DNA of 64,000 nucleotides. Origin: Blastomussa wellsi (Eukaryota > Cnidaria > Anthozoa > Scleractinia > Plerogyridae). The stretch lies in contig OX393569.1 in NCBI GenBank assembly GCA_947652115.1, positions 9,918,274 through 9,982,273 of the forward strand. Direction: 5' to 3'. The notes under the pieces were generated by a model that was given only the letters and a program-made list of their open reading frames with translations, made no database searches and was not told where the DNA came from. Positions 47,801 to 58,400 of this stretch are shown one piece after another. Each line of letters starts with the position of its first letter. The stretch's first letter is position 1. The position numbers were made by a program, and so were the translations under genes.

Positions 47801-50800
47801 ACTTGACAATGTTCATGCCAATGCATGCCTTCCGCCCTAGGATGGGACGAATGTCCTTGCTGTCGACTAGCTTGCAGTCTAACCGGTAGGTAACATCATT
47901 ATAACGCCATACACTTAGTGTAACTTGACCAACGACTGGAAGCTTTGAACCACCATAAGCTGAGATCGCCGCGTTTGTGGGTTTAATCTGTTTTAGGTCA
48001 GGATCATTAGCCGCTTTCTTGTATAAATGAATTGGAATAACATTGCACTGTACCCCAGTATCTGGCTGGAAACGCAGGTAGTTCCCAGATTCAAGACATA
48101 GGGTTACAAGCTGTGCGTCGTCAAGCGTGACAACTGCAATCTCACTGATCACATATATTTAATCTGAATCATCATCGTGGTCGGTCTGTTGTTCAATAAC
48201 CTTGATGCTTGAGTCACTTTTTGCGTCTCACTGCTTTCCACTGCAACAAACGGCTGCAAAATGGTTAAGTCGACCACAGTTGCTGCATGTTTTACTGCGA
48301 GCAAAGCAGTTATTTGGCTCGTGTATCCACCCACAGTTGCCACATTCCTTTGTTGACTTGCCGGTGTCTCCTTTCTTGCCACATGGGCACCAAGGTTTCT
48401 TGCAAAAGTTTACCGCACTCACGGTATCTCCCTCACTGACCTCCTTTAGTTGTGCAGCTGTACTCTCCGAAGCATGGCAGATTTCATCGGTTTTCTTCAA
48501 TGTAAGTTGAGATTCGCGCAACAGTCTTTCCCGTACTTTGACATCGCGAATACCAAATATTAAACGGTCACGCAATATCTCCTTGGGTGTGGTAGTGTGG
48601 AATTCACAGCCCTCGGCAAGCTTTCTTAATGCTGTTTTATACTGGTCATAACTCTCACCCGCTTCCTGAGCCCGCTTGCTAAAGCGATAGCGCTCAAATG
48701 GTTCGATTTTGCTCGTTTCCCCCGTCTGACCAGTCAAAAGTAGAGAAGACATCTCTTGCTTCTTCTCCGATCACGATTAGCAGTGTAGCTACTTGTATCG
48801 CTTCGGATTTTTTTGTTCAACTCTGTTGCAAGCGCGTAGTTGCTCCAAGCAAGACGAACTTTCTTCCATTTTTCTGCTATATTGCCATCGTGAATCTCGA
48901 GTGGAGGCGGAGGCGGTAGATTAAATCCAGTGGCCATAGTGGATTGTCTTGGTTCTCTACTACTCGTGTCTTTGCTTCTAGCGCTTCTTGTTGTGGGTTC
49001 GCTTTCACATTCGCTGCCACCATGTAACCAAGTCATAGACAGATAATCTGTGTTGATTCATTCATTCAGTTTTATTCATGCTCGCGAAGGTCTCGTGCGT
49101 CGAGCTGCGAGTGTCTTGTTACAAAATCAAGCAAGTTGCTCTTCATTCATCCTTTTTGTGTGTCCATGATTTTTGACATCGCCATGGCAACCAGACAGCT
49201 ACACGCAAGTTTTGGTATATATTGACTTTTTGACATAATTCTTTATTTTTGTCCAGTTTTCTTCAGCAAAATAGCGAAATTCATGTATTTTTATATATTC
49301 TAATAGCAGTCTGGGTTGATGACGATGATGACAACTATGATGATCAGGGCTGTAATTAAGGGCCGTAACCCGTAACACCTGTTACGGCTGAGTATGCTTG
49401 ATTTTCCCTTGGTGCTACGGGTGAAATTACCTGTTGTTGATACAATTTAACCACAAAGTAACAAGTTTGCTACGGGTGTGGAGAACGAGGCTACAGGTGA
49501 CACAAAACTTAATGACATCCCTGATGATGATGATATTTTTATAACTGTCTTGTAACTGTCTTGTTAGGGAATAGAAAAAATTTGTCTTCACTGCAAGTGG
49601 ACATTGAATGACTCAAAGTAAGTTTGTGTGGCCAATTAACAACCTTTTATTATTGGAGACTATTGATAATAGTTATTTTAGGTGGTTAAAAACATTTAAG
49701 AATAGAAGTTACAAATTAAACCAAATGTTTTCAACATATTGATGGTATTGATAATTTATATTCTTACTGGTGTTATATCAAAAAGTTAAACTCAAATTTA
49801 TTTTATTAACCTAATTGGTTTGAGTTTGCATGACTTTTGTTATTGAAAAGCTCAGTAATATACATTGATTTCTATGTGTGGGAGGCACAGTGGCCTAATG
49901 GTTAGTTCTTTTTACTCCAGATTGGATAGTTCGGCTTGAGCCCTGGCCGTTGCACTGTGTTGTGTTCTTGGGCAAGACATATTACTTTCTCTTCACCCAG
50001 GTGTATAAATGGGTAATGGGTTAACCCTGCAATGGGCTAGTTAGCATCCCATTCAGGGGGGTGTAGAAATTCTCTCTGTTGCTTCATTCTATGGAAACCG
50101 GGATAAGCTCTGGCCTGATGGGCCTCTAGGCGTATATGCAGACTTCTATGTGTGCCAACATTTGTATGTTATGCATTTTCTGTTAACATTTAACAAATAA
50201 AGAAGCCTAAGCCATTTATTATACTTTCATAAAACACGACAGGCATTTGAGAACATGAGGGAAAGGGCATGGGTTTTTGACCAATCAGAGCGCACGCAGA
50301 GTCCTATCTATATTATAAACTCAGATAAATGTAGCATCATGTATTCCATGTGGTGTCATACAACACTATCTCCCAACAGTAATTGATTGTATAATTACAT
50401 GTATGCAGTGTGGCTTTATTTCCTTTTCTTGTAGGAGGCTTTTTACTGTACTATTTAGAAGTGTTGTGATAGAAGTTAGAAAGGGGAATTTTGACAAACA
50501 TCTGGATCAGTCAGCAAACCCTAGATCCTCAAACAATTTTGGTGAGTTTATAATAAAGCTGTTGATGAAGTTTCTGTCCAGTTGTCCATTAAGTAGATTT
50601 TGCTGCTTTGTAAGTAACTTTTAAAGTACTAGCATGTTTGCAACATGACTCTACTACATGTAGGTGTGTTCCACAGTATGAGATTAAAATTAGGTAATCA
50701 TGGCAACAAACTGGGTTACGAATACAGACATTTGAAAATAGAACACAACATTTTAACCCATTGACTCCTAAAGCGGCCGTAACCGGCCGTGACAAACCTT

Positions 50801-52334
50801 GACGTTTGTTCCGCTTCTGACGTCATCACCTTTGACCAAAATAGGAATCCCATTTATCCCAGTTCTACAGAAGGGAAAGAGCTTTCCACTGATACCCAGA
50901 TGATATTGATTGGGCCAATGGAGCTTGAAATATGCAGGAAAACGCTTAGAATTTTCTGCCAAAAACTAGGAGGCAAATTTCCCTCACTTACCCTTGGCTA
51001 CTCCATGTTGAGTATTTCCCGTCTCAATGATGCTTTCGTGGCAATTCTTGAACCGAAAGCAAACCCAGTAAAAGGCCAACAGAGGCATAAAAAATATACG
51101 ATGAAAGGAGAAAGGAAAAGCGAAAAATAAAAATAAAGAAATCGAAAAGCCAAAAGACGTGGGTCACCCTGTCCAAAAACTATCTCAAAATTTTGATTTG
51201 TGCACATGCCCGAGCTAAAATATTGTTAAATGCGATACTAGTGAAAAATCTGGTGAAAATCTGCAAATGCATTTTGGAGAAATTTGAAGCATATTTAGAC
51301 TATAACTGACTAGAAAATGTTCAAAATGTCTAAAAGCACGTTTTTTTTTTGAAAAATCTCCAGGAGTCAATGGGTTAAATGGTGCATGTATGGAGTTCTC
51401 TATGATACCTTTTAAATTGCAAGCTGTAAAAATTTGATCATACTAGCTACAACTATACTAGTACTTTAATGCTCGCTCTCTTGATAAACTGTTGACAGCT
51501 GCTGATCAAATGCATAAAATTTGTCTCCCCTCAGTTACATCACATAGGCAAACGATTAAAAGGCTTATAAGAAAATGCTGTCAGGTATGTAGATGCTTTT
51601 GTACTCTTTGCATTTTAGTGGATGTAACTACATGGAAATAAGCAAAAGGATTTGATTACAGGTTTTGGTAAAACCTCATAAAACATGCCATGATGTCAGT
51701 TTAGTCAAATTAAATTGAACTTGCTAGGAGCCACAAACTTAAAGGATTTTTATGATAAAAAGTTAGGTTATTACAGTATCATCCGTAACCCATTTAAACA
51801 CAATAATTATTATTGGTAAGGAAGATCAGAGGGACTATCTTTTGCAGTACTGCTTAAAAGTAAGTCACCACCAAGCTCATGGGAGATGACAATCTTGGCT
51901 CGAGAGTTTAAAATCTCGAGAAGAGATCCTTTTCTTGTGATAGGAGACTCTCATGTCCAGAGACTTGAGTCTTGACTTGAGAGACTCTTGAGAGATGAAT
52001 GTCTATGGCATATATAGCCCCCTCCCCAATTGTAAATATGCTTGCGGTCCCTGCTTACAAATTGTTGTTTGGCTAAAAACTCCAGGAACAAGAAATATGA
52101 TAGAAGTAGACGAGCCTAGGCACAAAATACTAATAGAATATCAATTAGCATGGAAAAACAAAATCAATGGAATGTGACAAAACAAAATAGAAAATGATGT
52201 GCATAAAAATGCAGCAGCGACATCTGGCTCCACTTAGAGTTCCACATAAAGGACTCATCTTGACCTTCATCTTGACCGACATCTTAGCTTCATATCCCTT
52301 GAGCATTGCTCAAAATGTTTATTTATTTATTAAC

Positions 52335-52408
<74 letters not shown>

Positions 52409-55400
52409 TTTATTTAAGTGTCAATGTATTTAGCACCACTATGCTAATTGGGGACACTGTAAATATGTAAACAAATATTGTAAATGAAACAGAAAGTTCT
52501 TAAAAATCCCAACTGGCATGAGGCAGACCAGTTGGCTATTTACAAAGCGTGGAGGAGTTGAATTCGGGACCACCGAAGACAAATCCGTTTTAGTGGCAGG
52601 GAGGAGGACTCGAACACTGGACCACCGGATTACAAGTCCAGCGCCCTGACCACTAGGCCACGCTCGCCTCCTAGGCCACTCTCGCCTCCTATAGCCTCCT
52701 AGCATTATATATTAACTTTATTTGTACATGGATCTGGAAAGAAGCAGACTAACAACAATTTTTATAAAGATGACGACACATTTGAAACTAAATTTCCAAG
52801 ACATGTTTCGGTCATTCAACGACCATCTTCAGTTGAAATTAGAATTAATTTGAAGTTACATTTGAATTTATAATATATGATGCTAAACAATGATAAATAA
52901 CAAGCGTGAAATAAATTAGAAATCTAACAAAATAACCAATGGTAGCAAAAGAGTGTACAAAAGTAACATGCTGATTAGAACAAGAGAGTTAAATTAACAT
53001 GATATAATTGGTTGTTTTAAGAAGGTTGCTCCCAGGAAATATGTAACGCTTCTTTTATCTTGACCTGGAATTTTGTGGTCGCGAACTCTTAAACAGGGAC
53101 AGGACCTCACGTATCTTTCAACATCTTAAACAATCCGAGGCATGCCTCAATTCCTGTTCTGCTGAATGTTTTAAAGTTTTAGACCATGTGAGCAACCTTC
53201 TTTAAACAAGCAATTATATGTTAATTTAACTCTCTCGTTCTAATCAGCACATTACTTTTGTGCACTCTTTTTTTTACCTTTGGCTATTTTGTTAGATTCC
53301 TAATTTATTCCATGCTTGTTATTTATCATTGTTTAGCATTATATATTATAAATTCAAATGTAACTTCAAATTAATTCTACTTTCAACTGAAGATGGTCGT
53401 TTAACGACCGAAACATGTGTTGGAAATTTACCGGTAGTTTCAAATGTGTTGTCATCTTTATAAAAATTTGTACATGGATAAAACATCAGGGCTTTAAATA
53501 GATATATTATTTACTTATTTAATATCATGGGTGACAAATTACTCCTTAATTTTGGCGCGAAATTTCAGTGTTAATTCGTAATTTCGCATGTGAAATTACA
53601 AAATTGCTATGGCAACATTTGGCGCAAAATTTCTTGATACAATAAACAAGTCAAAAACCCATGATTATGAGCATAATTTGTCACCTATGATATTAAAGTG
53701 CACCTAACCCCAAAATATTTTTTTGTTAAAATAAACCTTTGCACCAGTCCGAAATGCATTGCACCTTTCATTTCTCCATTTTACTAAATGCGGACTGTTT
53801 ATAGCAGTAAAAAGTTACGAAAAACTGTACGTTATTTGGTTCATGACCGAGTCAGAAGGGGTGTGGGTCTATTCCTGGGCTGACGTCACAAACTGATTTG
53901 CATGCATGTTTACAAAGACTTGATGCCATGCAAATCAGTTTGTTGTCAACCCAGGAATAGACCCACGCCCCTTGCAACTCGGTCGTGAACCAACTGATGC
54001 TCGGTTTTTCGTAACTTTTAAATGCTATGAAAAGTCAGCATTTGGTAAAAAGGAGAAACGAAAGGTGTAACGCATTTTGAATTGGTGCAAAGGTTTGTTG
54101 TACCAAAAAAAAAAATTTTGAGTTTGGTGAACTTTAAAAGGTAATGAAGCTGATAAATTCCAAAATAATTTCACGCGCGTTTTGTCAAAATTCTAATAAT
54201 TTAATAACTTCCCTTACCTAAAAGGCTCTGGAAAATATACGAGTTTTGACAAAACGCACACTCGTCATCATTTGATTACCCATACTAATTACGTAATCTA
54301 TGTTCTAATTACATTTGTAATAAAATATAATTACAGAGTACTAATACCGGTTAAATAAGAATAATAATGCCTGCTTTCCATGAATACTGTGTGTTTGAGT
54401 TTAAATTATTCCTCGCCAAAAAAGAAAGTGTTGCAGCCAGATTTTAAACTAGTGAGAGTTTGTGCTTGCTGCAGTTTGACAGGTAAGCTGTTCCACAGCA
54501 CCCCACCCCTATGGCGAAAGCTGTTTTTGTTGGAAAGTTGGACTGGGGCAGTGGAACAGCTAATTTGCCCTCAGAGTCCCTTAGTGATTAACATTGATCT
54601 CAGGTATTCAGCGGCAAGACCATTGAGTGATGATCTTATTGCAAGCCAGTCTAGCCTGGTAACAGGAAGCCATGTAAGCTGAGAAACTCTGGCCGAGACA
54701 AAGGAACAATGACGACACCATCAAACTAAACTCTAACCATTTGTGGCTGACCCTCCCCTGCTTATCACAAATTTAATGTGGTTGTGACTGCCCACACTTT
54801 CCTGAGTGCCCCTTTTGCAAACGTTTGAAACACCTAGAAAACTCAACTAAAATGTTTTTATGTGCCTTCATGTAGCACTTTCACCTCGGGTGTATGTCTT
54901 CCAAGACAAATTGCACAGTTCTCCATTTCCTGCTTTGTGTGAAACGTGTTGCTGTTGTTAACCACCCATGGATGCTACGTAGTAATGGTCTTCCCTCAGT
55001 TCTAACTTTCCACTGAAAACTTGTTTCGCAACTAATCCATTGACCAGATCAGAAAGTTAATTTCTACTAGTTAACGTTTTTGACTACATAAATTTTACGT
55101 TAAGCTGGGTTAACCTCACGGTAGCCTCGCAGCTCCTATAACCTCTAAATTTCAGTGCCAGGGATAGTGTTGCAGCCTTATTGTTTGGGCTAGGGTCCAA
55201 TGTTTGTGTTGTTTGTTCTTTTGTCTCACCTGAAGGGTGATCCCCAATCAAGTGACACCTTGTAAGAGCTGCGAGGTGACCCTAACCTCAGTCATGTTTC
55301 TCTACACTTCCCATGACTACAGTACATAGGTATTCAAGTTTCCAGCATGGAGGTTCTTCTCAGTGGTAAACATCTTCCTGGTTCACTCACTCAGTGTATC

Positions 55401-58400
55401 CTTTCTGATGGTCTGCAGTTTTGTGCCAAACCTGATAATAATTAGTAAGTTAAAACTATATGCTTTTTGTCTAAATATCTTCATTAGGTACGTTATGTTT
55501 ATTATGAAGGAACTGTTATAATATTGTGCCTGTAATGTTTCAGCTGCCTTCAGAGGTAGTCGTTATTCATTTTGGATATTTTTTTGTTCTAGTTTGTCTT
55601 CAACCTTGATTGTAAACAAGATTGAAACACGGTTGTTCAATAACAAAGAGGTACATTTTCCATAGTAAACACTTAGTTGATTATTAACTTTGAGAATTAG
55701 GTCTCATTGGAGTTCTGTCAAGGGATAGTGCTTGAAACACGACCTTTCCAAAATTTGCAACAGCAGTTTATTTAATAGAAACTGTGCGGTTACTATAATT
55801 TTTTCGGTGGCTACTAATTTCAGTGATTTTAATAAGGTATGGGGAAAATTGCTTAATTTGGTATACTGAAATTTGTCTCAGTCAAACTTAATGCAAGTTA
55901 AATTTAAGAAAAACAAAATGAAACATAGTTGGATTTTTAAAATGTGGGTGCCGTGTTGAAGGGTAAGACCACTTCTCTTGTTGGTAAAGTCTGCATACAG
56001 GCCTAGTGGCCTATCAGATGGAATCTTATCCTGGTTTCCTTAGCATAAAGGACGTGAAGTATTTCTACTCCCCTCTGGATGGGATGCTAGTCCATCACAG
56101 GGTTACACCCAAGCATTAAATTTGCCAGTACCCATTTATACACCCGGTTGAAGAGAGACACAATCGAGGAGGGCAAAGTGTCTTGCCCAAGAACACAATG
56201 CAGTGCCTCAGCCAAGGCTCAAACTCAGTCTGTTCAATCTGGAGTTCAGCGCACTAACCATTTGGCAACTGCACCTCCCACACATTCCCTGATGTGTCCC
56301 CATTTTCTGATATTTTAATCTTAACTTTGTTCTGACAATTGTAATGTCCGTTCAGTTTCAATTTAATGATTGTTTTTTGAAAGCTGGATTGCACGAAATC
56401 GCCAATTTATTCAATTTTCAGACAGACTTCTGGCACCATCAGCTTTGACCAAAATAGCTAGCCCACAGGTATCACTTTTACTCAAGTTCTGCAGGAGGGA
56501 AAGAGCTTTCCAGTGAATCATAGTGATTGGGCTAATTGAGCTTGAAATATGCACAAAAATGCTGAGGGAAATTTCCCTCATCTACCCTTGGCTACTCCAT
56601 GTTAAGTATTTTCGGCCTTGTTGATGCTTTCTTGGCAATTCTTTAACCAAAAGCAAGCCCAGTAAAGGGCCAACCAATGCATCTAAAAGATAAGAAAAAT
56701 GAAAAAGGAACAGCAAAAACATACATATAGAGAAAACGAAAAGCCTAAAGAGGTGGATCACTTTCCCGTCCAATAACTCAATCTCAAAATTTTGATTTGT
56801 GTACATGCGATGCTAGTGGAAAACATAACATGCCTTTGGTTTGAAAATGTTTGAAAATGTCCCTAATTTGCACAAAAACACAAACGTTTGCATCAAATGA
56901 CATTAATCCCAATTTCTTTTTGTAGTAGTAGTAGTAGTAGTTTTGTAGTTTGTAATACTATTTTTGTGCATTTGCAGTGTATCAAAATGTGTTACCTCCC
57001 CTTGTGGTATTATGAGGAAGTTGAAAAAAGGAATGAGGAACAAAATGAATTGAATATGCCATATAATACTTTTAATGGTTGACTGCAGCTATAGTTGCAA
57101 ATGGAATTATGCAATTTCTGGCCAAATTCCCACACGCCTGTTGCATGAAGCCGTCAATAGTCCAGTCAACATTTGATTGAGTTTTGAATCGACCCTTGTT
57201 TTGTATTAAATTCACTTCATTTGAAGAGAGGATAGCCGTCAATAGTCCAGTCAACATTTGATCGAGTTTTGAATCAAGCCTTGTTTAGTATTAAATTCAC
57301 TTCATTTGAAGAGAGGATAGCCGTCAATAGTCCAGTCAACATTTGATTGAGTTTTGAATCGAGCCTTGTTTAGTATTAAATGCACTTCATTTGAAGAGAG
57401 GATAGCCGTCAATAGTCCAGTCAACATTTGATTGAGTTTTGAATCGAGCCTTGTTTAGTATTAAATTCACCTCATTTGAAGAGAAGATAGTTTATTGAAT
57501 CATTAAATTATTCACCCTTGGTAGTAATGCTTGAGCTGTTTTGAATGTAATTGTGTGTTTTCCAGTGGAAAATTACATGATATGTTTTATGGCAGTATAA
57601 TAAAATAGGTCAGATCTGTGCAGTTGCTTTATTTATGCTTTTAACTGGTAACTTGATATTGAATGGCAATAGGCCTTTTTCAACAAACGGTCACATGGTA
57701 CAAAATCCGCCATGCTGGAGGACAAGCTTATTATTATTCCCACACTGGGGCATCCAAACAAAGCGACTTCAGCCAGTCAAAATTGACATTTTGGATGTCC
57801 CAGTGTGGGAATAATAATGAGCTTGCCCGGCCTCCAGCATGGCGAATTTTGTACCCTGTGACCGTTTGTTGCAAAAGGCCTATTGCTCTTAACAATAAAT
57901 TGTTATAATTATTTTTTGTCATAATTTGTTATGTACAGTTCACATGGTGGTGCTGGGGGAATAGAGTTGATGGTTAATAATATGTAAAATAAATAATACG
58001 AAATGTGTGGTTCCAGGAAACATCCATACCCTCCCATGGAAATTCAAGAGGTAGGGGAGTTTTAAAGACCAAAATTTCCAGAGGGGAGGAGGGATTCAAA
58101 CCAAAAAACCCTCTATGGGAGGGGGTATCCATTTATATTTTCCAACATCACAACAAATAGTTTAATTTGCAAACACAGCCAAATGTGTGGCAGCATTTGT
58201 TCACTTATCTGCCAGTCTCACCAGCCACCTTCGAAACAAGGGTAAATGTTCAGAACACTGGCTTGACTGCTAATATTGGCTTTGTTTTTATTCAGTACAG
58301 TGCAGTTATTTTTATTCTTTACTCTTTTATTCTTTTGTTAGGGTAAATCAGTTCCAGTGTTGGATCCTTGTGCACAAGTGTCATGCTCTCTTCTAATGGA

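Larger units (their letters stand above)
45949..49022 (-). mobile_element. Ty3/gypsy retrotransposon 2, 3'-truncated by BEL sequence
   Basis: Minus-strand order: PBS TGGTGGCAGCG (49022), gag, CCHC, protease, RT, RNase H, integrase start. The PBS matches gypsy-1. A 5' LTR should begin at 49023 (TGTAACCAAG on the plus strand), but its far edge cannot be set because the 3' LTR is lost. Confidence 0.88.

Noticed and set aside
52602..52690. Functional tRNA-Thr gene
   Set aside because: Good box A and B and an anticodon-like loop, but it continues into a SINE body with an AAT tail and lacks a proper acceptor end.
54380..54682. 100-codon plus-strand ORF
   Set aside because: The minus strand of the same DNA encodes a recognisable LINE C-terminal segment, so the plus frame is a shadow.
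57151..57490. CRISPR-like array
   Set aside because: The whole 85-bp unit repeats without unique spacers, and the genome is eukaryotic; it is a minisatellite.
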